From Cladocopium goreaui (lineage: Eukaryota > Sar > Dinophyceae > Suessiales > Symbiodiniaceae), in contig CAMXCT020000452.1 of the NCBI GenBank assembly GCA_947184155.2, positions 89,501-153,500 of the forward strand: DNA of 64,000 nucleotides, read 5' to 3'. The translations under genes and the position numbers were made by a program. The notes beneath the pieces were generated by a model. It saw nothing but the letters and a program-made list of their open reading frames with translations. It was not told the DNA's origin and ran no database searches. This document shows positions 19,338 through 31,859 of this stretch, piece after piece; the first letter of the stretch is position 1; every line of letters starts with the position of its first letter.

Positions 19338-19445
19338 TACCCTCTGGTGAACTAACATAGCTATGGAAAATCACCATTTTTAATGGGTAAATCCACTATT
19401 TCTATGGCCATTTTCAATAGTTATGTCACAAATTACCAGAGGGTA
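19338..19445. mobile_element. IR-A foldback element
   Basis: TACCCTCTGGTGAACTAAC to AAATTACCAGAGGGTA. Confidence 0.85.
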
Positions 19446-19548
19446 TATCCTGAATAGTCACTATTAATTATTATTAATCACTATAAATCACTATATTAAT
19501 CACTATTAATCACTATATTAATCACTATTAATCACTATATTAGGATAA
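19446..19548. repeat. AT-rich tandem repeat TATTAATCACTA
   Basis: About seven imperfect units. Confidence 0.85.
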
Positions 19549-19642
19549 TTAGATAATTATATTATACAAGTAATTGATGTGACAGAAAGCTGTTGGATGT
19601 CCATCGCTGTATCTTCTCCCCGTGCCTCCGTTCTCTTTCCAG

Positions 19643-19859
19643 ATGATCCGACTCGTTCGTCGGTGTCGTATCGTTGAGCAAATTTTAGGCATAGAGATCC
19701 TTGTTTCCCCCTGGTAAACATACAAAAAACTATAGAAAATCACCATTTTGAATAAGTAAATCAACTTTATATTTGAGTATTTTCAATAGCTATGTCACAA
19801 ATTACCAGAGGGTAAATGGGCTTACAACTTCTTACAACCCTGGAGTCCACCAGAAATGA
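19643..19859 (+). CDS. Two-exon model split by an IR-A element
   Basis: Exon 19643-19713 follows a pyrimidine-rich TTCTCTTTCCAG| and reads MIRLVRRCRIVEQILGIEIL then VSP plus TG. The IR-A copy supplies CCCTG|GTAAAC and TTACCAGAG|. The next exon (19811) starts with G, completing Trp, then VNGLTTSYNPGVHQK and TGA 19857. The phase is exact. The upstream acceptor is one of the best polypyrimidine-AG signals here. No family known. Confidence 0.45.
19704..19814. mobile_element. IR-A foldback element
   Basis: Left end TTTCCCCCTGGTAAACATAC (variant), right end AAATTACCAGAGGGTA. Confidence 0.8.
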
Positions 19860-19879
19860 GTACTGATGCCTCTAGTCTA

Positions 19880-20195
19880 GATCTTGCGAGCAAGAGATCA
19901 TTGAGGACGTTGTAAGCGCAAGATTTTGCAACCTATCTACAGAGTTCTGGATATTCTGTGTAAGCTTTACTAGCCAGGGATGTTCTATATAAGTGTAGGC
20001 TTCGCAACTTATCTAAAGGGGTCTTGGATGTTTTCTGAAAGGCTTACAGCCAAGAAAAAATTAACGCACAAACCATCAAAAAGGAATTGCCTCAAGCCAC
20101 ATGCACGCATGCCTATATTTTTCAGGGATACATCGTGGATGTCCCAAGTGTAGGCTTTGCAAGCTATGTACAGCGGTCCTAGATGCAATGTTGTA
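19880..20195. repeat. Degenerate minisatellite, three units of about 70-110 bp
   Basis: Shared core GTGTAGGCTTTGCAA.CTAT.TACAG then TCTTGGATG...CAGGGATGTTC (about 19889, 19960, 20118). Confidence 0.55.
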
Positions 20196-20350
20196 AACAT
20201 ATTAATAATACAGAATAATGATGCTACATCTATATACATATGTATGTATATATTAAATACCTCTACTTATATTAGTAGTGACAAGAATCGCGATAATCAT
20301 CAACACAGTAGTGATCATATACTCATATATTCATATATAGCACGTATGAT

Positions 20351-20528
20351 GTGTACATACATACCTACATACCTACATACCTACCTGCCTACCTACCTAC
20401 CTACCTACATACATACATACAGACACACACACATACATACATACATACATACATACATACATACATACATACATACATACATACATACATACATACATAC
20501 ATACATACATACATACATACATACATAC
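20351..20528. repeat. (CATA)n microsatellite with CCTA start
   Basis: Perfect CATA units over about 120 bp after a TACC/CCTA section. Confidence 0.95.
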
Positions 20529-20827
20529 CTGAAACTTCCACCCTGGTATTATTTTAGATCCTGGTCTTAGGGCCTGAAATTTTGAACCCCAAATTCATTT
20601 GCAGACCCTAATGAAAAGTTCAGACCCTGGCATGTTTGGAGTATTTGTGATTTAGATGTTTCTGCCATTGTGTTGATATTAATGCAAACATATTACAATA
20701 TTCTTAATACCCTTTGAGATTCATGAGAGCATATGATATGGGTTGATCCAACCCCTGTCCACCACTTGAACACATACCATGTTGAAAACACACATCCATT
20801 TTACCCGGAACCATCTCCTCAAAGCGT

Positions 20828-21178
20828 TTGAAGTCCTTGAGTGAGTGTAGCTTCGGTAGAAGTCAAAGATTTCAACCTCCCTTTACACAACGTCCAACCC
20901 CTCCACGAACGTATTGGTGGAATAATCTTGGAACAACAGTGCACAAGGCATCAGGTCAAAAGACTGCGAGATTGGGATTCACTTGGGTCATGAATATTTG
21001 TGGATTAACTCGTGTACATTTTTTTGAAACAAATACCCATAAACTTAATATGTCCAAAACTTGGAAATTCCCCGGTGCCCAATTCCCAAGCAGGAAATGT
21101 CCGTTCCTTGCCCGGATTTTTCCGGCCCTGTTTTTTGGATTTTGTGAAAGAGTAAGTCGTTCATACAAGTGCGTGTGA
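20828..21178 (+). CDS. Open frame of 116 codons, uncertain
   Basis: Starts MKSLSECSFGRSQRFQPPFT, continues QRPTPPRTYWWNNLGTTVH and KTARLGFTWVMNICGLTRVH. The first 70 codons look coding and follow GTTTGAAG|. The C-terminal part overlaps the leading edge of the 21-25 kb minisatellite and its spacer sequence, so it is doubtful. Confidence 0.3.
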   Translation: MKSLSECSFGRSQRFQPPFTQRPTPPRTYWWNNLGTTVHKASGQKTARLGFTWVMNICGLTRVHFFETNTHKLNMSKTWKFPGAQFPSRKCPFLARIFPALFFGFCERVSRSYKCV

Positions 21179-21179
21179 T

Positions 21180-24100
21180 TTTTATGTGTGCTTGATTTTT
21201 TGAAAATTAAATCATGTATGAATCACTCATTTCCTTTATGAACAACTCATTTCCTTGTACGAATAACTCATTTCCTTGTATGAATAAATCATTTCCTTGT
21301 ATGAAAAAGTCATTTCCTTGTATGAATAACTAATGTCCTTGTATGTATACTATTTATAACTCATGTGCTTGTATGAAAAAACAATTTCCTTGCATGAACA
21401 AGCCCATATATGAATGACTCATTTCCTTGTTATTATGAATAATTACCCATTTCCACCCAAAAACAACAACTCTTGAAAACATCTAATTCATGGAGGACCC
21501 ACATTTTCAGACCGGAAAACTCCGCCCGTTTCCACAAATTTCCGCTCCTGTTTTTTGCGATTATTTGAAAAAGTGAGTCATTCATACACATATGAATGAT
21601 TTTCATGTATGAATAACTCACTCCCTGTGTATGAATAACTCATTCCCTTGTATGCATACCTCATTTCCTCGTATGAATCGGTCGTTTCCTTTTATGAATA
21701 ACTCATTACCTTGTATGAAAATATGAAAAAATCATGTCCTTATGAATATATATAATTTCTTTGTATGAATAACTAATTTCCTTGTATGAACAACTCATGT
21801 CCTCGTATGAATAACTCGTGTTTTTTTTTGTATATGCAAAACTCATCTCCTTGCATGAACAACTAACTCATCATTGCCTTACACGGAAAACTCATATCAA
21901 AAAAACATTTCATTTTATGAATAACTCATTTTTTGTATATGAATAATTTGTTTCGTCGTATGAAAAAAACTAGTTTCCGTGTATGAATAACTATGAGTAA
22001 CTCATATGTATAACTCAGTTCATTGTTTAAATAACTCGTATGCGTAACTTATTTTCTTGTATGAAGAAATCCTCCCCTTGCATGAATAACTCGCATGAAT
22101 AACTTCTTTCATTGTATATGAACAACTTATTTCTTTGCAGATGAATATTCCATTTGAAAAACTTGCTTTCTTTCATCTATAACCCCCATGTATATGCATA
22201 ACTTACGTCTGAAAAAAACTTTCTTGTATGAAAAACTTATTTCCTGGTTTGAAAAAACTTCTATTCTTGTATGATTATCTCCTATGAATAACCAGTTCCT
22301 TGTATGAACAACTCATTTCTTTGTATATGAATAACTCCTTTCCTAGTATGAATAACGCATTTGCTTGTATGAATAATTCACTTCCTTGTACTTGAATAGT
22401 TAAGAACTCACCATTCAAACCCGAAAGCCAAAAAATTAGAAAAATGGCATTCATGCGGGACCCAAAGTTTCAGACCGGAAATTTCCGCCCCTTACCCATA
22501 AATTTCCGCCCCTGGTTTTTGTTTTTTTTGAAAAAGTTAGTTATTCATACAAGTATGAGTGATTTTCATGTATGAATAACTCATCCCTTGTGTATGAATA
22601 ACTTATTCCCTTGTATGAATACCTCTCTTCCTTGTATGAATAATTGATTTCCTTGTATGAAACACTCATTTCCTGGTATGAATCGCTAATTTCCTTGATT
22701 GAATAACTCATTCCCTTTTCTGAATAGCTTTCATGACTGAGTCATTTACGTATGAATAACTCATTTCTTTGTAGATGAATTGCTAATTTCGTTGTATGAA
22801 TAACTCGTATGAATAACTCATTTTCTTGTACGAAAAACCTGTTTCCTTGTATGTATAACTAATTTCCTTGTATATGAAACACTCAGTTCCTTGCATATGA
22901 ATATCCCATTTGAACAACTCATTTCCTTTCATCTATAACCCCCATGTATATGAATAGATCATTTCTCAAAGCTCATTTTCGTGTATGTATAACTCATTTC
23001 CTTGTATATGAAAAACTAATTTCCTTGCATATGAGTTTCCCATTTGAACAACTCATTTCCTTTCATCTATAACCACCATGTATATGAATAATTCATGCAT
23101 GAAACCTCAATTTCGTGTATGAATAACTCATTTCCATGTATGATAAACTAATTTCCTCGCATATGAATATCCCATTTGAAAAGCTTGTGTCCTTTCATCT
23201 ACAAACCCATGTATATCAAGAACTCATTTCTGTAATTACTTTACTTCGTGTGATCCCCACCATGACATTTATACATTTTCTTACTGGCAAATCTTCTGGC
23301 ATTCTATTTGACATTTTATCTGGCATTCTCTCTGGCATACCTTCTGGCACTCTATCTGGCATATCTTCTGCATTCTGTCTGACATTTTGTTTGGCATTCT
23401 CTCTGGCATACCTTCTGGCATATCTTCTGGCATTCTATTTGACATTTTGTTTGGCATTCTCTCTGGCATACCTGCTGGCATTTTATCTGGCATATCTTTT
23501 AACATTCTATCTGACATTTTATTTGGCATTCTCTCTGGCATACCTTCTGGCATATCTTCTGGCATTCTATCTGACATTCTATCTGGCATATCTTCTGGCA
23601 TTCTATCTGGCCGTTGAGGTCCAGCGGTGCGCACTGAGCTGGGGAGGTCCCAGGTTGAGGTCCAGCGGTGCGCACTGAGCTGGGAAGGTCCCAGGTTGAG
23701 GTCCAGCGGTGCGCACTGAGCTGGAAACGTCCGAGGTTGAGGTCCAGCGGTGCGCACTGAGCTGGGAAGGTCCCAGGTTGAGGTCCAGCAGTGCGCACTG
23801 AGCTCGGAAGTTGGCAAAGAGCTTGGCGAAGAGTTGGCAAGGCGGAAGTGGAGGTGGAAGTTGATGCAGACATGGTCGAGGAGAAACTGGAGGAGGAGGA
23901 GGACGAGGAGGACGAGGAGGACAGCTAGCCGAGGAGGAGGGGAACAACCGTGATAAAATCTAACAACCCTCACCTGGCAGGTGGGGAAAAAATCACTTTC
24001 TTCTATGAAAAACTCATTTCCTGGTTTGAAAAACTCAGTTTCTTGTATGAATAACTCATATGAATAACTCATTTTCTTGCATTTATGAACAACTCATTTC

Positions 24101-25090
24101 TTTGTATATGAAGAACTCATTTCCTTGTATATGAATAACTCCTTTCCTTGTATGCAAAATTTGTATGAATAACTCAGCTCCTTGTATGAATGGCTCATAC
24201 AAATAATTCATTTCCTTGTATGAAAACATATTTCCTCGTATAAATACCCCATTTCCTTATATATCAAAACTATTTTCCTTGCATATGAATATCCCATGTG
24301 AATAACTCATCTCCTGTCATCTTTAAGCACCATGTATATGAATATGTTTTTTTTTTGAATAACTCATTTTCTTGCATGAATAACCCATTTCCTTGTATGA
24401 ATAGGTCATTCACCCTTATGAATAACTCATGTGAATATCTCCTTTCTTTGTATATATATATATATAACTATGAATACCCTATTTCCTTGTATGAAAACCT
24501 CATTACTTTGTATATGAATAGCTCATTTCCTTTCATGAATAACTCAGTCCCTTTTTTGAAAATACATATGAAGAATGCATTTTTTTGTATGAATAACATT
24601 TTTTGTATGTATAAACGACTCATTTCCTTGTATGAATCACTCTTTTCCTTGTATGAATAACTTGTATAAATAGCTCATTTCCTTGTATGAATAACATGGA
24701 TCCTTGTATGGGTACCTCACTTCGTTGTATATGAATAATTCATTTCCTTTCATCTATAACCCCCACGTATATGAAGAACTCCTTTCTGAAAAACTCATGT
24801 TCTTTTATGAATAACTCATCTCCTTGTATGAACAGCTCATTCCCTTATATGAATAACTCATATGAATAACTCATTTCCTTGTGTGAATAACTCACTTCTT
24901 TGTATATGAATAACTTTGTTCCTTGATGTTCCTTGTATATGAATAACTCATTTCCTGGTATATGAACAAAATATTTTCTTTTATGAATAACTCACTTCCT
25001 TTTATAAATATAATATATATTACTCAGTTCCTTGTATGAATCACTCATTGCCTTGCATGAATAACTCCATATCTGAATAACTTATTTTTG
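21180..25090. repeat. 3.9 kb degenerate 20-22 bp minisatellite
   Basis: Units follow TTTCCTTGTATGAATAACTC with much drift. Two higher-order units occur: a roughly 110-bp block (TTCAGACCGGAAA...CCGCCC...TTTGAAAAAGT, near 21.1, 21.5 and 22.47 kb) and a roughly 65-bp block (CATATGAATATCCCATTTGA...CATCTATAACCCCCATG, near 22.14, 22.89, 23.03, 23.16, 24.28 and 24.74 kb). Interrupted by the composite repeat at 23.26-23.99 kb. Confidence 0.9.
23262..23990 (-). repeat. Composite repeat: 24-bp array plus 39-bp array
   Basis: 24-bp units (ATATCTTCTGGCATTCTATC) span 23281-23610, then 39-bp units (GTCCAGCGGTGCGCACTGAG) span 23620-23800, then a GAGGAGGAC-rich tail and CAACCCTCACCTGGCAGGTG. Both unit lengths are multiples of three, so long frames stay open on both strands: minus M-P-E-D-M-P-D-R-M and S-V-R-T-A-G-P-Q, plus G-I-L-S-G-I. 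I treat it as a repeat, not a gene. Confidence 0.85.
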
Positions 25091-25221
25091 CATGTTTTTC
25101 ATGATCATTCATGAGATTTGTGCAAAAAAGCAAATCAGATCTTGGGGTGAAAAAAGCAACCCTCTACTCCAGGGTCTGTTCTTGAGGTAGGGGCTGAAAT
25201 TTGACAGCTCTTGGAGGATGC

Positions 25222-25957
25222 AGGTACATACATACATACATACATACATACATACATACATACAAACATACGAACATACATACATACATACATGCATACA
25301 TACATACAGACAGACATACATACATACACACCCACAGACACACAGACACACAGACATACAAACATACAGCCATACAGACATACAGACATACAGACATACA
25401 TACATACATACATTACATACATACAGACAGACACACAGACACACAGACATACAGACGTACAGACATACAGACATACGGGCATACGGACATACAGGCATAC
25501 GGGCATACATACATACATACATACATACATACATACATACATACATACATACATACATACATACACACATACACACATACACACATACACACAGACACAA
25601 AGACATACAGACATACAGACATACATACATACAGACATACAGGCATACGTACATACATACATACATACAAACATACATACATACAAACAAACATACATAC
25701 ATACATACACGCATACACACATACACACATACACACAGACACAGACACAAAGACATACAGACGTACATACATACAGACAGACATACAGACATACATACAT
25801 ACATTACACACAGACACACAGACACACAGACACACAGACACACAGACACATAGACATACAGACATACAGACATACAGGCATACAGACATACAGACAGACA
25901 TACATACATACATTACATACATTACATTCATTACATTCATTACATTCATTACATACA

Positions 25958-25988
<31 letters not shown>

Positions 25989-26560
25989 CATACCGTTATG
26001 TTACGTTACGCTACATTAGATTACAGTACCTTACCTTACATTGCATTACATTACATACATATGCATGCATACAGTCCATTAAATTAAATTCCATTAAGTT
26101 ACATCGCAATACACTACACTGCATTGCATTGCATTCCGTTACATTACATTACATTACATACAGTTGACATACAGACACACACGCATACGCACGTGCGTAC
26201 ATACATATACATAAACACATACATACGTACATGCATGCATGCATGCATGCCTACGGGTATGTACGCCCGTATGTTCATACGTACGCATAAACATACACAC
26301 ATACACATATACACATACACACGTACACACATATACACCCGTACACACATACACGCATGCATGCTTACACCCATGTACATGTCACAGACACACATACACA
26401 CATATAGACATACAGACATGCATACATACATGCATGCAAACATAAGTACATGCATACATGCATGCATACATCCATCGATCCATCCTCCAGCCAACCAGCC
26501 ATCCATCCATGCATGCATGCATACACACATACACATAAATACATTTATAATTTATATATA
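25222..26560. repeat. 1.3 kb CATA/CAGA/CACA compound microsatellite
   Basis: TACATACATACAGACAGACA-type sequence grading into TTACATTCAT (25915-25960) and GCATGCATACATGC (26230-26520). Open frames of up to 318 codons on both strands are repeat translations. Confidence 0.95.
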
Positions 26561-26648
26561 TATACATATTTGTTTGTATATTTATTGATCTAGTTGTCAA
26601 TGATTTATGTATTTGTTTTTTATTTGTGTATACGTATACATATACAGA

Positions 26649-26795
26649 TCATTATGATCTGTTGAGCTGCCAAGTTGGAACCCCGGCCATGCAGGACCAA
26701 GGGGAACATGGACGGCCCAATCGCATGTTACATCAGTATACAGGGATGCTTGGACGCCATCGTTTCACCAAGATCTTCAGATTGAGGATCAAAAA
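26649..26795 (+). CDS. Possible coding exon
   Basis: After ATACAG| the frame reads DHYDLLSCQVGTPAMQDQGE, HGRPNRMLHQYTGMLGRHRF then TKIFRLRI before an A-run. GC-rich island with protein-like composition. 3' border unknown. Confidence 0.4.
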
Positions 26796-26812
26796 AAAAA
26801 CAATTTGATCAA

Positions 26813-26952
26813 TGGGAATTTCAGGATCCTAAAATGGAGGTAGCTACCATATATAAGGCCTATTTTTCAGGCCTATGTAAGGGAATATCGCCACAAAATA
26901 TGGCGTTATATGGTACAGTACCTCCATTCTAGGATCCTGGAATTCCCATTGA
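26813..26952. mobile_element. IR-L foldback element
   Basis: ATGGGAATTTCAGGATCCTA...GGAGGTAGCTACCATATA mirrored by GTACCTCCATTCTAGGATCC and GAATTCCCAT. Confidence 0.7.
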
Positions 26953-27185
26953 GTTGAGAATACAACCACCCCAAACCGCCAGTGAACTATTGATTGACAC
27001 TGTACACTATCAGGTATCAACCCTAAGACATGGGTTTTAACAATAGCATATACCCGTATTGTACCTATTATTAAAACACTCAAGAACAACTCACTGAATC
27101 TCATTTCAAGGCGTTCTTTTTGTTTTTCTCATGGGTCAGTTCTCATCCAGACAACCATCAAATCAATATCCCTACTGCAATCAGG

Positions 27186-27270
27186 GCTTGCTACATGTCC
27201 GAACAGGTCGGTTCTGGGAGAAATCCAGAAATCCCGCCGTTGAAGATGGTGGATTCGATTCATTGCTAGG
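27186..27270 (+). CDS. Short coding island, frame uncertain
   Basis: After CAATCAG| one frame reads GLLHVRTGRFWEKSRNPAVE then DGGFDSLLG. Another reads MSEQVGSGRNPEIPPLKMVD. Probably an exon just upstream of the one at 27469. Confidence 0.3.
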
Positions 27271-27468
27271 CGCATATATATATATATATATACAATTCCC
27301 ATAAGAATGATAGAATATGGTAGATATAGCTATAGTTGATGGGTGTATAAACCAAATTGTAAGATGTATAACATATCGTGTATATATATATATATACATG
27401 TACATCAATGTCGATGTATATATCCAAACATTACGACTTTAAACAAATACAATCTGCTATTTCTCCAG

Positions 27469-27666
27469 AAATGTGTTCTGAACCAAGGACTTGAATCGTT
27501 CCTCACGTGTCTCGTCCACATCGCGCTGTGCATCCAGAACCTCCGCTTGGCAAGCCCGGCCAAGCCGGAGACGGCGCCGCCCACGGCGCCGCCGGCGCCG
27601 CTGCCGGCAGCAAGCCAAGCGGCGGAAGCCGCGGCGGAGGTTGGAGAGGGCAAAGCAGAATCATGA
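27469..27666 (+). CDS. Terminal exon with Ala/Pro-rich tail
   Basis: TTTCTCCAG| begins KCVLNQGLESFLTCLVHIAL, then CIQNLRLASPAKPETAPPTA, PPAPLPAASQAAEAAAEVGE and GKAES, stop TGA 27664. The polypyrimidine acceptor, very high GC and strong third-position GC make this one of the most secure exons. The C-terminal half is a low-complexity Ala/Pro/Glu region, as in a linker or disordered tail. Nothing after the stop suggests continuation; sequence turns AT-rich. Confidence 0.6.
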   Translation, partial: KCVLNQGLESFLTCLVHIALCIQNLRLASPAKPETAPPTAPPAPLPAASQAAEAAAEVGEGKAES

Positions 27667-28261
27667 TGCCCTTGGGGAGGAGTCAACCTCCCGTTGTTTT
27701 TTGTTAATAAATGACTATAGTGAAATTTAAACATAGATCATGCCATGATGAAATCGAATAATGAACTAACTGTAGGATCTTTTGTATAATTATTTGGGAC
27801 CCCCCTTCTTAATCAACCGGAAATTGATTCTTCCTGGGTGCGGTACTGTCGCCTTCAGTGGACAAGCTGAGCACCCAACAGCAGGGCAGGGAAAAAGTGG
27901 TTGTCAGGTGATTGCAGTGAGTGGTGTGTGTGGTGTGTTGGGAAATCCCCCTGGCCGTGGTGCAATGGAGGTATTGTTGTTCGCTGGAAAAATCAAGTAG
28001 ATATAGGGGAGTTAGTTGACGGAAATCACCACGTTTGATTGCCAGAGGGAAATTTGTTTGAGTTGTTTCTCGCCATAGCCAAAAGGGGCCCATATCCCAA
28101 CTATTCCCGGCTTATTGAAATTACTACTGTTGTACCATGTTGTACCTATAACCCCAACTGTATCCCCCAAGTATACCAATATCCTACCAATATCCTACCG
28201 ATGTTTCCGCGGAACTGGAAGATTTGATCCCCATTGATGGATGACAAAATGCTTGAAACTT

Positions 28262-28331
28262 CACTGAGGCGCAGAGTTGCCATACTCGTCGCCCGGGCGG
28301 AACTCTGTGGCCGAAGCATTCTGGAGTGAAA
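28262..28331. CDS. Small coding island, strand undecided
   Basis: On plus it reads LRRRVAILVARAELCGRSIL with a GGA|GTGAAA donor. On minus, after CACTCCAG|, it reads NASATEFRPGDEYGNSAPQ and stops. Neighbours are on plus. Confidence 0.3.
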
Positions 28332-28684
28332 AACACGTTCTGGAGTGGAAATAACCCGTCAGGAGTTTTTTTTTAATTTGTTTTTTCTCTTCAATTTGGA
28401 TTGATTTGGCAAAATTGATCGATTTTGGCTTTGGCGTGGAAATTTCCACGATCAAGAGGATCCAGGTATAGATGTTTGGAAAACATTGGAAAACCACCCC
28501 TATTTCCATACCTACAGACTGTCCAAGGAACAACGCAAATTGCGTTTTGCTTCAGATGTTTAGATATGTTTAGCACTTTCACCATTTTTTGGGTGTATTT
28601 TTAGGGTCTATAGGTATCCATATCAAGCATATCAGATATCCTGACGATATCTGAAGTCACGGCCAACCATTTGGTCCATGCGCC

Positions 28685-29059
28685 ATGTTGAATCTGTCCA
28701 TGGTTTGCCTGACATTTTTCATCAAGGTAAAGCACAGCAGAGATGTCAAGATATCCGACATCCTCAAGATCAAGAGCGGATCGAAATCACGTCCAGCTTC
28801 AGGCATTGAACTTTATCACCAAGGTGTCATTCAAGAAGAAACATCCGCCAGAAACATGGCTGTCACTCCAAAAAACATCTCCACATTCCGCAGCCCTTCC
28901 GTGTTCCCAGTCGCCAAGGGGCAACTTGGGACCACAGGGACCATGGCCACCAAGTTTTCCGAGGGTGTGCAGAAGGTCCTGGACCTGCGATCTTCCGCGC
29001 GGAAGGATCAGGCTCTGGGGCCTCTGGGGTTGGGAGGAGTTTGTCACACTGAAGGCTAG
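28685..29059 (+). CDS. Coding region of unknown function
   Basis: 124-codon frame: VKHSRDVKISDILKIKSGSK, SRPASGIELYHQGVIQEETS, TFRSPSVFPVAKGQLGTTGT, MATKFSEGVQKVLDLRSSAR, stop TAG 29057. The GC-rich second half (from 28890) is the most coding-like. The start may be an acceptor before 28740 rather than an ATG. A competing frame to 29108 (ending SVEEYLYCNNSL) is also open. No domain recognised. Confidence 0.4.
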   Translation: MLNLSMVCLTFFIKVKHSRDVKISDILKIKSGSKSRPASGIELYHQGVIQEETSARNMAVTPKNISTFRSPSVFPVAKGQLGTTGTMATKFSEGVQKVLDLRSSARKDQALGPLGLGGVCHTEG

Positions 29060-29189
29060 TTTCATGGCGTCAGTAGAGGAATATCTCTACTGTAACAACT
29101 CATTGTAATAAAATGGTCAGATTGTTATGATCTTTCAAGCGAATCTATATATTCTATGTTGCCATTGTTTATGTTGCGCTTTGCAACTT

Positions 29190-29399
29190 CACCTAGCTGG
29201 GTAGCCCATGGATGCCCCCCGGCGAGATGAGTTTGCCTCATGGCCGCATCTCGAGGCTTCCGAAGATGCATGGGCAGTTTTGCATCCCGGCATTCGAGCC
29301 TGCAGGCCCAATGGATCAATGGCGGATGTGGACGTGGCCCCACAAATTGGATCTGCAATGTATCCAGTTTTTGTTGGGTTCCCAATGTTTTTTTTGTGA
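29190..29399 (+). CDS. Coding exon
   Basis: MDAPRRDEFASWPHLEASED, AWAVLHPGIRACRPNGSMAD, VDVAPQIGSAMYPVFVG. Good codon look from 29208 to about 29365. The tail after GSAM is AT-rich. The minus frame across 29125-29574 is a shadow. Confidence 0.4.
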
Positions 29400-29574
29400 G
29401 ATCAGGCAGATATCGAGGCACCTCGATTTGACCAAGGCTTGTTTCATTTATGGCATTTTGACCAAGAACTGTTCTGGTTTTGGCCCACCAAAACCAACAT
29501 GGTCCCCTTAAAAGATGATAGAGATGGACAGGATGTTGGAGGCTGTAGCTTTCTACCAAGGGATCATCCCACAT

Positions 29575-30290
29575 AGCTCAAATGGTTAATAGCCTTGGTT
29601 AGTAAAATTAATAGGTACCCATGCATTTATTCAGTAGGTTAAGTGTTTTGTTAAACCCCACTTACAGGTACTAACCTCTCACAAAACGGGATATATAGTC
29701 CTCCAAGTACCACGCACCTGTGCGTGGCTGAGAAAAGTGAAATGGATTGAACATGGATTGAATAGCTGCTATTACCATATTATTTTGCTATACCGTCCAT
29801 TATTTTCCCGCACAACTATTCGCAAGAAGACTAAATCATGTTCTTCCCCTAGGCAGGTCAATCCCACTGTTATTCAAAATGTTTATTCTCATGATTATTC
29901 CCCCTATCCCACTAAGTATAATTCCCTATTTTTTACTCCATGAAGGGGTCCCCTAAAGAGTGACCCCCACAGTTGCAACTTGATTCATAAACCAGGATCG
30001 CATCAACTACCGGCCTTAGATCAACCAAGCAGTATACATGATTCCTATCTTGTAACCCCTGCATCGGTTTGCCACCTCTTAAAAAAAGGCCACAGCTTGG
30101 GGTCCCCCCATTTCCAGACAAAGCCAAATATCACCATGTTATTTCCAATATATCTATATAATAAATAAGTACAGCAAGTAAATAAATGATATATATATAT
30201 AATTATATATTATAATATGTATATACATATTATATATACGTACATATTATAGGTATATATATATATATATTTATATTCCTATGATTTTCC
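29575..30290. other. Mostly non-coding stretch
   Basis: Low-complexity AT-rich sequence, with TA-rich microsatellite at 30185-30275. Short frames only. Confidence 0.45.
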
Positions 30291-30368
30291 CATGACAATC
30301 CGATATTTTTTCATGGTGATATTATCATCATTTTCCACACTTTTGTTGGTGATATTCCGACTATCTTC

Positions 30369-30513
30369 GCATCCCGCGCACGGCGCTCCACGGTACAGGA
30401 ACCGCCCCGAAGTCCTTGAAGGTTTCAGCGAGGATGCGAGGCGAACCCCGCCGAAGCAAAACTTGGGAGATGAAGAAAGTCACATCCGATTCTCAACAAA
30501 AACATGTAGATAG
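30369..30513 (+). CDS. Coding exon
   Basis: HPAHGAPRYRNRPEVLEGFS, EDARRTPPKQNLGDEESHIR, FSTKTCR, stop TAG about 30511. GC-rich and charged. The upstream hydrophobic MTIRYFFMVILSSFSTLLLV is in frame from 30292 and could be a signal-anchor if this is a first exon. Confidence 0.4.
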
Positions 30514-30648
30514 ATAAGTTGGTGGTTTATGATACATATGACGATAAAGTAATTTATAAACCCACTTCTGACTCGGGGGTGTGGGCCCCACTGATCGTAA
30601 ATGGGTCAAAAGTGGGCAAGTAGACCCTCCATTTGGTACAGTTATGGC

Positions 30649-30716
30649 CCTTAACAGTTATAAATGGAATTATAACTCCTATAACTAGGGTTATATCATT
30701 ATAAACCCATTTGCAA
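30649..30716. mobile_element. IR-D-related element, 3' part unclear
   Basis: CAGTTATGGCCCTTAACAG...TATAACTCCTATAACTAGGG...ATAAACCCATTT, as at 45151-45252. Confidence 0.55.
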
Positions 30717-31859
30717 GTGTTTTTACCACATTATGTTTAGTACTTTTACCTTTTTTTTGGCGAGTATTTAAGGAGGGTCTAGGCAGTGGTTTAAACCGGT
30801 ACCCTAGGTAAACGAAGATCGAGATCGATGTGGCTTTACCCCATTCTTTGCCTAACATGATCTAATCTACCGTTGGTTAAAACCGCATCTATATTGGTTT
30901 ATGGGAGGGTATATCCATGAAATTGCGCAACATGTGGTATATCCATCAAAGTGGCTTGTTGAAAAATGAGGTATGTCCATGACAGTGCACACATAGAAAC
31001 TATATTGGAAACCAACGGGGATTGTTATGAAAAATAGTAGACATAGACCAATAAATATGGTGGCACTAAATAAAACAAACCATTGGCGATGTCGGGTCTG
31101 TGACAAAAAAGGGAACAGTATAGCCTGAGATTGCTATTTGCAGATAGGGAAGATTATGAACCATTGGATTGTAGGGGTACCCATTTCCAGAAATTTTCAC
31201 TGATGATATCCATCATTTGTAATCATATAGCCTACCAGTATAGTACCCCCCAAAAAAAAATATAGAAAGACAAAAAACAATTTGGAAATAGCGACGGCTC
31301 ACTTTTTAGCATCTTGTTGCCGGGTTCTGAAAAAATCACCTGGCTGAAATGACTTTTTGGGCATGTTTCTGAGAAAAGACTTGAAATGTGTTTGCTTGAT
31401 ATTTACAATGTATATTAACCACGTCGAAAAAAACAGTTTTTTCAACGGTATCATAAGGTTGGCCATATGTAATTTATTTATCACCAGGCTAGTCTGAATA
31501 CCTCTCTGGAAGGCACCGAGGTAAAACCGACAACCCACTGGAATTGCTAACTATTCATAGCTGCAGCGATGTAGCTTGAGTCCTGGAATTTTGAGGTTGT
31601 TCCACTGTTCCATGTGTATTTTGTTGCCGTTCAAAACAACGGTATACTCACCAGTGACCCCTGTTACTAGTGAAATATCCTGAGCCGTTTCCATCATACA
31701 CCATGCTTCCATGGTTCAGTGGCCATTCCAGGCACCAATTTATTGCAGGTACCTAGCATAAGCCCCAAAAGAGGGCTAAGTTTCTGGGAATATCCTCACA
31801 GAAAGTTGCCTGTAATGCTACAGTAGCTCCATTTTACGTCATTTTGTTGGGGTGGCCAG

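Noticed and set aside
23281..24072. 263-codon minus frame with M-P-E-D-M-P and S-V-R-T-A-G-P-Q repeats
   Set aside because: Tandem units of 24 and 39 bp keep all frames open; the same sequence is open on plus. Called as a repeat.
25109..26167. Open frames of 190-318 codons on both strands
   Set aside because: They are translations of a CATA/CAGA microsatellite (Y-I-H-T or Y-V-C-M repeats).
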